Assembly (NCBI RefSeq): GCF_014529535.1
Contig: NW_023503409.1
Coordinates: 868,390 to 932,389 of the forward strand
Reading direction: 5' to 3'
DNA length: 64,000 bases
From: Bradysia coprophila
Lineage: Eukaryota; Arthropoda; Insecta; Diptera; Sciaridae
Below, one piece after another: positions 32,732 through 45,495 of this stretch. Under the pieces are notes generated by a model. It saw only the letters and a program-made list of their open reading frames with translations. It searched no databases and was not told where the DNA came from. The stretch's first letter is position 1; every line of letters begins with the position of its first letter. Made by a program: the position numbers and the translations under genes.

Positions 32732-34950
32732 GGATTTTTTTTTGTCAGATATAACGTTTTGAGCACTACTGTAGAACGATTTTTTGCTCACATTTAAATT
32801 TTATTGACTAGGCTTTGAAGAGCGATATAAGAGAAACGGTCCATTTTAGAGGCATGTTGTAGATTTTTCTTTGCTACAAATGAAGAATTGAATAGATTAA
32901 AAACAAGAAAAACAAGTTTCTATCCTGGCTCTTGACGTGTCCCTAGAACACATGTTCATCATTTATCTTTGTTGTTGTTCTTGATAACTGCAGGTGACTA
33001 ACCGTTTAATTTGTTTCGCGGTGTGAGTTTCAAAGTCTCTTCGAAAAAAAGTCATTAACTTTAACATAAAGCTGAAAACTACGCGTACACTTCCGCTACA
33101 TATTCAATTTCGTTCATTTAATATTGTTTCGTATATTTAATAAGTTTTTTTTGTCTTTCCCGTTTGTCCTTCACGTTGCTCTAAGTTCACACCTCAGCCC
33201 CCTTAGGCGATCACACTTCCATTCTCCTATGGTTACAGAATGTAAATATTTTGTCGACATTGTTGAAGTAAGTATTTGATTTGAATTTTTGGTTGATTAG
33301 GTGGTCAAAAATGAATTTCCTTGCATGACATTCTTGACAAGAACATTCATTCAATAAACATTATGACAACAAGTGCCATTTCATGGTTTGCATTCATAAT
33401 TTGTATAGGTTTTGGTTTAGAAGCGATTTTCCAACCGAGTTTTCGAACGCTACCATTTTTATTATTTGATTGTTTAACGATATTCTAACATATACAAACC
33501 GTATGTAACTCTCTCTTTGTTGGTTTTTAAAGTGTTATTTTAACCACAAAAACATCGATTTAAAAACTATGAAATTGCGGTGTTCGCCCATAATACACTA
33601 TGATTAACGGATATTTATATGTGTCTCGTATCTCGATACGTAAAACATTTACAATTATTATTTATTTCTATGCCTTCAAAAATATTGCATGTATGGTGCA
33701 ATCTTAACATAATATTGTATGCTGTGAGGTGAGAAGGTTTTTATTTGTAACCAATATACGCTACGACCAATAAATTCAATTTGTTTCTTCCATTGCAATA
33801 AAAGTAATTTTTTTTCTTTGATACGGAAAATTTTCAATTATAGAATTACATATATTCCAAGGTTCGTAAAATCCTTGCTAAAAATCTTCCGGTTTCATTT
33901 TCTCTTTGGTGTAAACTTTTTTGTGTCTAGCCATTGGTCAGTAAGTTTATCTGGTGTGCCATAACCATAACTACACTTTATTACTTTTAACAGATAAATT
34001 AAAATTGTGCTTTTATTACAAACAAGAGAATGTGCTAAAGACACTAAAAGTCGTGTTACCACCTGAGGCTAAAATGCTATATTAAAATAATAAACGAACA
34101 GAATACAATTTATAAATTTATTTAAATAAAAATATTTTCAAAATTATATGTACTTCAGCAGTTGGCTCAATTTTCGGTTGGTTTGTTAACACAATTATTT
34201 TTGTGAATCGGTGATCGATCCAATTTTGATATTTTAAGTATAATAATACTTATGGTGTGCGATATACACTTACGATCCAAAAAATATATTTCGTAAAAAC
34301 GTACTGTAATTATGAGTAATAAATAACATAATTAAAATTTTTGGTAAATTACATCTGGCGGTTAAGGTTAAAAATTAGATCTGAGTCAACCCACAATTGA
34401 GGTGTAATTCACAGAGAAAACATTGTTTATGTTGGTGCAACTTTTAGCATTACATTTTATTGGATCCGATATTGTGTGTTTAAAACATAATTTAATTTTT
34501 TTTATAACAACGAAGGTCAAAGTAAAATCGTGATAGATTTTTTTTATGGTCTTTAAAAGCGGCATTGACTGAATATTGTACAGTTACATGGCGTGTGCTA
34601 TATAAAACTAATCACAGTCTTAATTTGTTTTAGCAACAATTTATTACAATTTTTTTGCACTATATGTTTCCGACTGGGCGGGATCAATATGTCTAATAAT
34701 AATGCGAAAACAATGCGCACCGAAAAACATTCTACGGGTGTTTTTTTTGCTCTCGAAGTTCCGGCATCGAATTTTAGAACTATGCTCAGGATTTTCGTAC
34801 GTATGAATCCCAAAAAGTGCACAATTTCCGCCTTGGATAGAAATCAATTAATCGTAATAAATTTTTTGTTCTCTTTATTTAAATATGCGAAAAAAAGGCT
34901 GCTCACAATGATGCAGCCCGTAAAAAAACGATCTTTTCAAAAATCAAAGG
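32732..34950. other. AT-rich spacer
   Basis: No gene supported. A 165-codon plus-strand frame at 34593-35090 overlaps the 3' end of the opposite-strand retrotransposon and has no recognisable domain. Confidence 0.55.
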
Positions 34951-36447
34951 TTACAAAACATAAAAATCATCTACTCTATCCGTTCCCAAAGTCCCCAAAA
35001 TACACGCAGCGTTGCCTCTTTGTATCGCAATTGAAATTTTCTGCAATAAATAATCCATTGATCGCGGTTCCCCTGAAGTGGCCTTTATAATTTTTCCTAA
35101 TTTCTCAATGAATTTCTTTGTTTCAGGTCCCATACAGCCTAAAGTCTCGAAAGCTAGAGGAGTAAACAAATAATTTTCTTTTAAACGCTTATAATGATTG
35201 TGTTTAAATCTTTCTGCGTTGTCCGCAATCGACCGCTGTTTCTTGCTAGATTCATTAATGTATGAAGGCGCCAATGTATCTCTTATGGTTACATCCCAAA
35301 TAAGAGATTTACCATGACTCCATGGAATCAGGGTCATTCCATCAGGTCTTTTACCATCATCTCTAGACATACCTGGCGGTTGTAACATGGTTGGAAATCC
35401 TGCTGAAGAAAATGCACGAGAAAAAACTTTGTTGACTTCATCATGCGCAGCAATTTTTTTAATTTTCATTTTGCATGATAAGCCGTGTAAGCCATCCTTT
35501 TGAACCATTCCACCACAAACACACTTATGTTCCTCGCATAAACCAGAACCTAAACGAAGACCAACAGCAATTCTAGCAGAGTTGTTATCCAATAGCAAAC
35601 CCAATTGGCTCGATGGAACTACTTGCAACCACTTTGAAGATTCTTTGGTTGATGATGCAAGTAGTCTTGCACGAGTAACAGGTTCGCTGGAGTCAAACAT
35701 CTCATCGAATTTACTCTTAATCATCGGCAGATCCCAATTCTTTTGCTTCTTCTTCTTCTCGTCACCTTCTGGAACAAAATCTCGAGGTATTTCCTCAATT
35801 AATTCCAAAACACTAGTTTCGATTACCTGAAAACTAAACTTTCTCAATATCTCACTCGACAGTTCTAAAGTAGAATAAACAGACGACAGATAAGCTGGCA
35901 TCGCAATATCCTCAACTTTCCTAACACCTATACCTCCAAAGCTTAAAGGAAGAGAAGCCTGGTCCCAAGAAAAATCAGACATCTTCACATTCGCAATGGC
36001 TTCGAGAGTTGAACGGAAAATCTCGTCAACAGCTCTCAAGCGATCACCTAACAAAAACGCCTTCGAAGAACGCAACAAATAATTAAACCTAGAACTACCG
36101 AGAGACTTCCTAAAAACACACAAAGCAGGATGAACATCCATCAAAGTTAAACGATCACACATCAACTTGATAGATTCAACTTTTGCTGAAAACATCCTTT
36201 CTAAACCTAACTCAAAAACAGGCGAGCCCAACATCTTCAACGAAGACTCATCAACCCGCTTAATCCCTGGTAACAATGACGAAATCTCAGAGTACATATG
36301 AGCCGCTTCACCTTCACTAGCACTCACAAAAAAGACTTCACACTTCTTAGCATTCAAAGGCAATCCTGACAAATCACAAAATTCTAAAATCTTCCTAATA
36401 TCCCCCAATACTACAGAAAGCACGTCACCAATATCGTAATAAATCAT
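34951..36447 (-). mobile_element. Non-LTR retrotransposon C-terminal half with restriction-like endonuclease, 5' truncated
   Basis: One open frame of 498 residues on the minus strand. It begins with GLPLNAKKCEVFF, the region just after the reverse transcriptase active site, so the catalytic YxDD and everything before it are missing or decayed. It continues with a thumb-like region (SLPLSFGGIGVRK), a CVCGG....DGLHGLSC zinc-finger block, then KRPDGMTLIPW and SLIWDVTIRDTLA, a PD-(D/E)xK-type nuclease signature. The frame is otherwise intact, suggesting a fairly recent 5'-truncated insertion. It differs clearly from the fragment at 31150-31887. Confidence 0.82.
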
Positions 36448-38084
36448 TGCAAAGAACTTGAGCTTCTTTTAGATGTTCTAGTAAAATATTTGTATTAGAG
36501 CTAACATTTTAAGCTGTGGTCGGTCTTCTACCTGTATAATTAATCATTCAGTACATAAGAGAAACTTCCACTTCACATTTTAGCCTTATTCATATTGTCC
36601 TTCTACATTTAAATGAGGATCTATAAAACCTTATCGCTTAATAAACGATAAACTTATAGGATTATAACAATTAGGCCTCGTACTTCTTTTGCTTCGAATT
36701 CAACTATCGTTCGTTTGATCTAAACAGATGCGTAATGCACATGATTTCTTAATAAACCTCAAAACATACTTCAAACAAGTGAAGTAACAGATTCACTTGT
36801 TTGAAATATTTTTCGGTGTTATACGAAACCTTCAACATCAATGACATAGATTCTTCTATTAGTACAATTTGTGTCGTATAGTTGTCGATACCGGATGACG
36901 AGTCATTTATAAAAGATTGAAAACTAGAGACCATAACTAAATAGAAATTCTTAATCAATATCTTGAAAACTGATGAACAATTGCGCAACTTTTAAACAAA
37001 AAGAAAGAAAGAAGAAAATTCCGTCAAATTGACAATTTAATGATCACCATTTTTTGTGCATCTTATTCTACGAGAAATTATAGTTGTTTAGCTGAACATA
37101 AAAAATTAAATTTTGATTTAAAACAGCTTTTGTTTGTTATATATGTTGCGAGAAGAAAAAAAAGAGAAATATGTAAAAACAATATCGAACATTGTTCGAA
37201 TAATTGCATTTGTTACACTTTCTTTGATGTTGTTACAGATGAATGAATAATCATTTCATTGTGTAGCCGTCTATAAGTACACTGAAGACATCACATTTTT
37301 TGATTCCGGGAATGTATAATTTGGTTGCACTTGATGTACTTTTGTTCAGAAAAAAATACAAGTGAAAAATTGAGCAGAAAGACATTTTGAATGCATTTAT
37401 CTTGCATGTAGCACAGTATTTAAATTTGAAAATTGTTTCAGCTCACTCTCGATCCGTAATAAGTGAAAGACACGAGGAAAGACATTTTTTATCCATAAAA
37501 CTTTCATTGTCATATTGGAAATACACAATAAAAATAGCAGTGACGGTATGGTTCTCAATATACTTACTTATACGCATAATAAAATATGCGTACCACACGA
37601 GAGATCGATATCAAATGAGAACATATCCGGTTATTTTGCTGATACCGATAATAGTTTGTGAAATGATTTTATTTGCCTTCCAAAATAAATTATTAAATTT
37701 GCAGAATGTGTCTTGAAGTCCTGGTCCAAGATTACACATAATATCACTGACGATGTCGAGTAAATTACAAAAAATATTTTAATGAATTAATTTGACATTA
37801 CGTTAATTGCCCACGTCCGTGTTAAAGAGACACATAAACAAAAAACCTTCATAAACGTAAGGAGACACGAATTGAAAGTACAGAATCATTTTTATCCTTC
37901 ATTTAAATGTGTTTTTATGTAAAACCGAGGGGTAGGCCAGTTGTGGAATTTGTGGTACAATTTCATACAGTCGATGTCAGTTAAATTAAGTCATTAATTT
38001 ATTTAAGCTCATACAAACAAAAGTGCTTAAACGTCTTTATCCGGGTGAAATAGTTAAACGCACACACTTGCTGGTAATAGTATA
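36448..38084. other. AT-rich spacer
   Basis: A 14-bp-arm hairpin lies at 36770-36805 (TTCAAACAAGTGAA and its reverse complement). Open frames here are short and without recognisable domains, including a 109-codon hydrophobic frame at 37387. Confidence 0.5.
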
Positions 38085-38199
38085 TTACTTCCGAGGTTCC
38101 AAGTTGTGTATTTGATAAGTGGGGTGTTACAGCCCGACCCGAAGGGGAGGGCTGTATTCCCCACTTGTCAAATAACAACTTGGAACCTCGTAAGTAAAA
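38085..38199. repeat. Hairpin element with GC-rich tip
   Basis: CGAGGTTCCAAGTTG and a TTTGATAAGTGGGG block on the left are mirrored by CCCCACTTGTCAAAT and CAACTTGGAACCTCG on the right, around a GC-rich tip containing CCCGACCCGAAGGGGAGGG. It is strikingly GC-rich against the surrounding AT-rich DNA. Confidence 0.8.
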
Positions 38200-40197
38200 T
38201 GCTTTACGTGATTAGGCAATGTAAATGAAAATGAAACATGCCGTAACACGTAAAATCTTATAAAGATGTGTGAACAGTTTCGTTTATATGAGTGAAGCAG
38301 CTGAAAAACCAAATTAAAAAAAAAAAATAACATTTTTGGAACTTGTGGTAAGTACATTATAATCATCGAGCAAACTGTAAAAATTTTAAAAGAGAGAAAA
38401 GGTGATAGATACATAGTTTTCTTGGCATTATCTACTGGCTGTCGAGATCACTATCGTTCTTTAATTTCATAAATTACTGGGGATGACACGAATTTTTAGG
38501 ATAGTAATTTTTTGATCGCGGTCAACCTGTTCCAAGCTAGATCTTGGCATGGCTAATATAAAGCTCAAAACGAAAATATTACTAACGCTCTACATTTTTA
38601 TTTACATTTATTCTACACTTGTTACTGCTATAGTTGCATTTACTATGTAATTCCTTTAGTATTGCAGAAAACTAGTAGATTAGAGTAGAAAATGCAGTTA
38701 AAACATCTAATAAATTATCACTCCAAGACCTTCCCTAGACAAACATCCAAGCTACACAAACTATAAAAAGTTTACAATAAAAATCTAATCGAATATATAA
38801 TCAATGGGTTGTATAAGTGCACAGATCCCCGTATGCCAATTATAATTACTGACTTTGTCATAAAACAAATAAAATACAACAGTTCGATCCATTTGAACTG
38901 TGAATGTTTCACAATTCACAATACATAAATAATCTCACCAACATATGTTGTAAGTAATTATGGACAACTGCAGACAAGCGACATGATAACTAGTTCTTTA
39001 CTCCATTGCTTACGACAAATTAAATTATGTCTATAACAAAGCCTTCAAAAGTAACCGATTTAACCAATTTAACAAATTAGGTGACGTGCCATCTAAAACG
39101 CCTAGTAAAGTAATTTTTTTTTTAAATTTTAATCCATTCGAAGAAATGTCCATGCTCAATGTAATGTTTTACCTGTGTGAACGTGAGAGGAAAAAAAAGA
39201 ATGTTCTACACGTACATTTGGTTCAATTAACTTAAAATAAATTGGTCGTCGGTTAACCGGATTTAATTTATATGTCCATATTGTAATAATGATGTGTGTG
39301 TTTTCTTTATTAATAATTTATAATAAATTAATTCCAATTTCTGGTTTCAAAGGAATTTAGCAGTGAATAAAAATTTCAGATAATATTCCACCGGTTAAAT
39401 AAACCGAATTTCCAAACATTGATACGTAATTATAAAAAACGTAAAAAAAAATTGGATCATTTTAACCGAAACGAGAAATCAAATCTTTAAGAGTAAAAGA
39501 AAAAAACAAAAATAAAAGAAAAAAACCAAAAAGTAAAAGAGAAAAAAACCTGCATAGTTTCAATTTTTGGTTTGGGTCTCCTTTCACCATGTTGTTTGCA
39601 TTTTTTTTATTTCGAAAGATACAAGAATTTTATGTCGAGTAAGTATAAGCTTTTATCAAAAAATAAATAAGCATAACCCAAATGTCTGCATACTTTGTTG
39701 TGAATGACTCGTGCATATGGTGATCTGATTCAAGTGAATTATATATTTTGTCAGATATTTTGTTAGTTTAACACTCTGTCTGTATACATACACGAAATTA
39801 GATAATCATATTAGAGGGAGCCTTTCTTATTATATTTTGAATATTAATGATATGTCCTGCGGAGAAAGTGAATTCAAACAATCCGAATACATTTATTTAT
39901 TGATGGTCAACATGACGAATCAATTACCTGACATTTAACCAATATAACAGTTCCGTGTAGATGAGCGTTAGTATTTGGCTAGAGTGTTTTTTGTTTCAAT
40001 TTAAAATCCACACTCGAAAATCATGTCATCAGCGTTTTAGGTACTTGGCTATATGTTTTCTATTTTTTCAATTAAAAACTTGCAGAAAAGCCATGGTCTT
40101 TTTTGCTTTATCATCGGTTTTACTCACACTTAGTCATACCACAATTTATCGTAACGGTCAATCAAAGACTTTTTCGACATTTTATGAATGATTAGGA
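38200..40197. other. AT-rich spacer
   Basis: No gene seen. A purine-rich run of AAAAGAAAAAAACC-type units lies at about 39485-39550. Confidence 0.5.
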
Positions 40198-40239
40198 TCA
40201 GGTTAAAGCGGCTTACTATCACAATGTTTAAATGCGAAG
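40198..40239. repeat. Dispersed 42-bp repeat, copy 2
   Basis: Matches 24115-24156 with about four differences (TCAGGTTAAAGCGG start, CAATGTTTA, ATGCGA). Confidence 0.6.
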
Positions 40240-42660
40240 GAAGACCTGGCCTTAGCGGGTTCATTTCTTTCTATTTAGAAGTAAAGCCGAATCAAATCGA
40301 TATGAAGCCACTATGCTCCGATCCATTCAGTATTCAATATCAATATCTTCTTCCGAACAAAGTAAAGTGTTTTCAAGAGATTGATATCGTTAAAATCTTT
40401 TACGTTGTTAACTTCAACATCGATTATAGATATAAAGACATCACTTCAAATTAGGCAATAATTTTGAACTTTGGGACCTACTCTGTGTATAGGGATGGAT
40501 TCATTCTCAATGTATCGAACCTTACCTAACCCATTATTGGTAAAATAAACTTCCGTTGCCTAGTAGTACTGACGTCTTTAATAGCCGTCTGTGAAAGGAA
40601 ATTATGCTTATCAAATGGTAATATTTCTAAGAAATTGAAAACAGTCAATCGGTTTGTGAATGTAAATTTCTTTTTTGAAAACCGAGTGGAAATTTTGTTC
40701 GTTGGTCACGACCAAATAATGTCTAGCGATTACTAGATTGCTGAGATTAGATACTCAGTAGAGTCAGTTTTACCAAACGTATGAGATCCTTACCATTAAC
40801 CCCATCATTAAAAGGTCTGTACTCAGAATTTATGGCTTGTTCGCTTCGCTGTATTGCATATTGGGTACCTGTAAAGAGTTGACTATCGACCCGAATGCGA
40901 TCATGGCTTTGATGATTCAAAAATTTGAAGCAGACCAGTGAAGACTTCGCTGTGATAATTTCGTTCATAAGTGGTATTGTAATCCTGATTTTAGGAAACT
41001 TGAATTTAGGTAGAATGTAGTTGAATGAGACGTTTGAAGATCTGGCAACGTTTTCTTTTTGAATTTAAGGGTTTCTGGTGCAATTCATTTCTTTGCCGGT
41101 AACTTCTGGCTTTACAACTGCAGCCGCACTGACAATAGGTTTGAGTTTGAATATACGTCGGACCAAGTCATCGCTCTGATTACCCGGCCAATCATCCAAT
41201 TTTTTGGAAGCTAATAGAAAATTTCTTTAAAAATGCAGATAAGGCACAACTATACGATTCACTGTTGGGTTTCTCGACGATATTCCTGTTGTAGCATTAC
41301 GAGTAAGTACAATGAGAAATGTCTCTTGGCATGAAGAATTTCCAATGAGCTTCAAGCTTTCAAACCACCACTATCTTTCATTAGAAACTGAAAGACGTTA
41401 GGGACATTTAGCTGACACGGAACGAAAAGTCACCATTTACTTTGACTGGTTCGTTAAATGATGTTGCTAATTTCAACGTGCGGAGTGTTAAAATCATATT
41501 TTCAGGTGATAGCCGGCCTTCCGGACATAAAGCCACCACCGTTTTCCACAGTTGTTGGCAATCACATACATCAGGATATGTTGAAATTTTGAGCCATTCG
41601 GGAACGGGGACCGGGGATCATAAGCATTCCATTGGTTCTTTTTTCGGACACCTTGTGTCGCAATGCAAGTCATTTAAAGGGCTTAGGGTAGGGCACGTGG
41701 AGCCGTTTTTTCGACTACTACCATTAATTGTACTAATGGTGTTTAGAATCCGAGGCTTTTAGTTTTATTAAGTTTCTTTATTAATCATATTAATTGTATT
41801 AAGTCATAGTTATTTATGCTATTACACTACTATGCAAGGTACTTTCGTAGTAAACTTTATTTTAACTCGGTGATTTGAAAGCCGTAATCAAAAGTCAAGG
41901 GAAATATGCTGATCATTTTGAAAACAGTGCTATAAGCAGCTTTTAAGTTAACTGACTCGTTCAGTTCAAATTGTGAAAACCTTTCTAACAAACCTAGACT
42001 TAATATAAAGCTTTCAAGATAGAGAAAAATATTTCAAGGCCATGACGATTTGTGGCAATGATTTCACCTAAATAAATAACACCTGCCGTTTATGTTACCT
42101 TTAAATTATCGTCTTTATATTCAAACCATTTTCTTCGAAAATTTGTATATGTGACATTATCAACATTGACTTATCACGATTGGGTGACATAAATAGTTTT
42201 TATAGATCATCTTCAAGATACTTTCACACGTAACCTCACTTAAGTTTCGTTAAATATTTCGTTCATTCATTCATTTGTATGAGATTGTTTAACGTGAATG
42301 GCATTTCAAACGGCCTTGAAGATGGTCTATAATAAAGAAGCTGTCTACGAAATCACCATTTTCGATAAGAACATATTTTGATAGTTCTATGAGTACTTCT
42401 CGTTATCTCCACACTGTGGATTCCACAGTTTCATCATGACTTCTTTAACCGCGATACTGACTTCACAGTTAAACTGATTGAGCTTTCTAAATGTTGGATG
42501 ATTATTCAATATGCAATTGGTCTTCTACTGTCTGACAACTTCATTTGACCCCTGTTGTACCTGTTTGTAGAATCGTTTTTACAATAAATTTAGCAAAATA
42601 TGTTAATACGTTAAATAAGCATGAAATGATGTAGGAATTCAAATTACTTAATAGTGAACG
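40240..42660. other. Spacer with an unassigned open frame
   Basis: The plus-strand frame 41442-41762 (106 codons) has a His/Gly/Ser-rich composition unlike its AT-rich surroundings, and 41080-41230 also looks less random. No domain was recognised. A decayed gene is possible but not shown. Confidence 0.3.
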
Positions 42661-42691
42661 TCAATATTTTTCACCGGTGATAGTGTTATTA

Positions 42692-42723
42692 TATAAACCG
42701 CAAAGATTTAAATCTCGTTAGTT
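42692..42723 (+). promoter_or_regulatory. Core promoter of the Cys-repeat secreted protein gene
   Basis: TATAAA at 42692-42697 is followed by TTAGTT at 42718, the same Inr-like word (within TTAGTTCG) as in front of the thioredoxin-fold gene at 20186. The ATG follows about 40 nt later. Confidence 0.6.
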
Positions 42724-42759
42724 CGGTTTTTGCGCATCACTAAACTTAAACTCTCGAAA

Positions 42760-43623
42760 ATGAAGTTTGCCTTATTTTGCATCAGCATATTCTTGGTAAC
42801 TGTAAGTAATTCTTCAGCTGGCAGCAACGAAGGTATCAACTGCCTGCAAGAATATCTGAGACAAAAAGGAAAATTAGGAACCGAATTTCTTGCAATAGAG
42901 TGGAGTTTACGATGTCGTTTTATTACAACAACGGCTCTGAGAGTCTTAAACAATTCAATCGAAAGTAAAATAACAAACGGTATTCCTGGGATGTCGGTGT
43001 CGTGTCTAATTAAAGAATTCAATAATCAAGAAGTTGCAGATGTAATTTTTAAGTTGCAAGTTATTAAAAAAAGCGATTTAAGTGAAAATGAAAGACAAAG
43101 TTTAGCAAACGAAACTACAGAAGAATTATTGAGTGATCTGGCAAGCGTAGCTAACCAATGTGAAACAGATCAAAATAAATTTATTCAAATCTTCCTAGAA
43201 TATTTTGGAACAAAACCAAAACGTCCTCGTAATGAAACATTATCAGCTGTGGAACACAACTACTGTTTCGCTCAATACGCCGCTGACAACTACCTGTTAC
43301 CACTGGAAAATATTGAATTGAATCCGTATGGAATTGACACTCGTAATGTTAATTGTAATGCTATCATAAGAGAAGAAATAGAACGACAAGAAGAAAACTT
43401 GCGAAATAAACTAAAAACACAACAACCGAGCGTAGTCGAATGTATTGTGAAAGAGTATAAAAATCAAAACTTATTTCAGTCGCAAATTAGCGCATTAGTC
43501 CTAGGTTATTACGACCTGCCAAAGGATGTGGAAGAAAGGGAAACAGAAAAAGTGGAGGACATGTATAGACGAGTTGTGTTGATTGGATTTTTATGCGCTG
43601 TGGCAGATTCAGAAAGTAAATAA
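42760..43623 (+). CDS. Secreted protein with two related Cys modules, family not recognised
   Basis: 287 residues from the first in-frame ATG at 42760 (the frame opens earlier without an ATG). A signal peptide is clear (MKFALFCISIFLVTVSNSSA). The mature part is alpha-helical in composition and seems to hold two related halves: each has spaced Cys residues and a (S/E)C(L/I)(I/V)KE(F/Y).NQ motif, at about residues 86 and 229. This suggests an internal duplication of a four-helix, disulphide-stabilised unit as in insect haemolymph or carrier proteins, but no named family is claimed. Single exon; AATAAA motifs follow the stop at once. A broken paralogue lies at 45496-46000. Confidence 0.75.
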   Translation: MKFALFCISIFLVTVSNSSAGSNEGINCLQEYLRQKGKLGTEFLAIEWSLRCRFITTTALRVLNNSIESKITNGIPGMSVSCLIKEFNNQEVADVIFKLQVIKKSDLSENERQSLANETTEELLSDLASVANQCETDQNKFIQIFLEYFGTKPKRPRNETLSAVEHNYCFAQYAADNYLLPLENIELNPYGIDTRNVNCNAIIREEIERQEENLRNKLKTQQPSVVECIVKEYKNQNLFQSQISALVLGYYDLPKDVEERETEKVEDMYRRVVLIGFLCAVADSESK

Positions 43624-44133
43624 AATAAAAAATAAAATAGAGGCTTCTTAAATATTTAAATTAAATACATTTTTGAATCCCTCAATGTGTTTTCCAAGTT
43701 GTCCGCATCGTTTGACCATTTTTAAGACATTGCAGTTGATAATCCGTATGATTTACCCTCTTAAAACGGAAAAGGTATCGCAACAAAATTGGTAAAGCTG
43801 TTTCTTCAATAGACAATCTGCATATTTATAGAATCACTTCAAACCATTTTTAGACGAAAACTAACATAGAAATAAATAACATTACGCATAATCAAAATAT
43901 TGCTTCTATTTTTTTTAAATTAATTAAAAAGATTACTAAAGGAGTAAAGTGTGACGTCATACTCTAACGAGCATTTATTTGTAATATATCCACTAACACA
44001 TCGGTAAATCATCAATGACGTCATTGTTTCTTAGTTTATCAGTCTACCAACTTTAAAAATCAAAAAGTAAACAAACGAATGTCAAGTAAATGTGTAAAAT
44101 TACTTAATGCCGGTTGTGTAATCGTTTTTAAAA

Positions 44134-44430
44134 ATGAGCAACGTGCAACAATTTACCAGAAGTAGATTTTGAAATGTTTATGGATTCCATAGCAAAAGCA
44201 AACTCAGTGAACACAAGATTGGAAACTCAAGGCTGGAAAATGCAAAAATCACACCTTCCGGACTTTTAGAATTTATCGATCCACTGCTTTTTGAAACGAA
44301 CGACGTGAATGAAACAATGTTGGGTGAAAGATTGTCCAGACGTTTTAAGCACGGAATGACACCATTTTTGAGTTTGGATTTCGATGATGGATCTGGATTA
44401 TCCTCGAGGTCTTCATCGATCTGTAAGGGA
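44134..44430 (+). other. Possible coding fragment, unassigned
   Basis: Plus-strand translation of about 44185-44420 has a low-stop stretch including TPSGLLEFIDPLLFE and GERLSRRFKHGMTPFLSLDF, with a frame change near its start. It reads like coding sequence but belongs to no family I recognise. The opposite-strand open frame here is probably its shadow. Confidence 0.3.
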
Positions 44431-45100
44431 CAAAAAGATTTAATAATCTTTTCGTGTTGATCGAACTGAAATACACCAATTTGTTCTTGTAGATACATTT
44501 CTCGGCACGTTAAAAAAAAGTTTATCTGGATTTTTATTTGAATTATATCTGCATGAAAGCACAAAACAGTATTTCGGTGACATTTTGTTTAAGTTTTCGT
44601 TTTTTTGTGTTACGTTGGTGGTACTTACTTTTACATATTTCATTTTAGTCAAGTGTTACAGGTCGAATATTTTTTTGATTAAAAAAAAGGGAAATTTGAG
44701 TTATAAATTTACATTTTTTTGATGTTTTACTTAATATTGTTAATATTTGATATTTCATAGTGAAACATTGTATATCAAAAAGGCAGATGTGACTAAGAAA
44801 TAAAGTCATATGAAAATATGTACCGTTTGAGATACCCGACTATAACTTATTCATGTGTCCACAAACACTTTCAAACAAATCCAACTACAACTTTGCGAAA
44901 ATGATGACGTCAGTGACTCGCGAAAACTTTAACAGCTAATTAAAAATATTAATTAACATCATTGAGCTATAAAACTTCGTATCTATGGGTTTTGAGACCT
45001 AAACTATCAGAATAAAATAGTTTCAAAAACTCATGCAGATTGTCTATTGTGTACTGAATTGTTATTGGGCTCTGGCCTGTTATTTGGTCTTTAAACGAAA

Positions 45101-45121
45101 ATAAATAAATAAATAAATAAA
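45101..45121. repeat. AAAT microsatellite
   Basis: A short (AAAT)n run, about five units. Confidence 0.7.
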
Positions 45122-45495
45122 GTATCTCCACTGTGTCCATTACAACGTTTCAATTCTATTTTGGTATGACACATTTCGCTATATAAATACTACCCATATG
45201 GCATCGTTTATTCTTTCCGTCGTTGCAGATAGCATATGACTAGACGTTTCGATACTGCTAGTTGTTATAAGCTATGATACCATATGAATTTCACGTGTCT
45301 GGCGATTTTTATAAACGGTCAATAATATTTCCGAAACAAATTTTTGGAAATTTAGCGAAAAGTGTAAAGTTTTTCTACAAACATAAACTCAAAATCGTTG
45401 CGAATAAAATCATCTCAAAAGAGTCTGTCATTCTGTCATGTAGTCACTTTGTTGTGAACTTTTCAGGCATTAGTTCTGAAAGTTAGTTAGATAAA

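Noticed and set aside
34593..35090. Plus-strand 165-codon frame
   Set aside because: It overlaps the opposite-strand retrotransposon 3' end, has low-complexity basic stretches and no recognisable domain.
41442..41762. Possible lipase fragment
   Set aside because: Only loose His/Gly-rich resemblance; no GxSxG or ordered lipase blocks.
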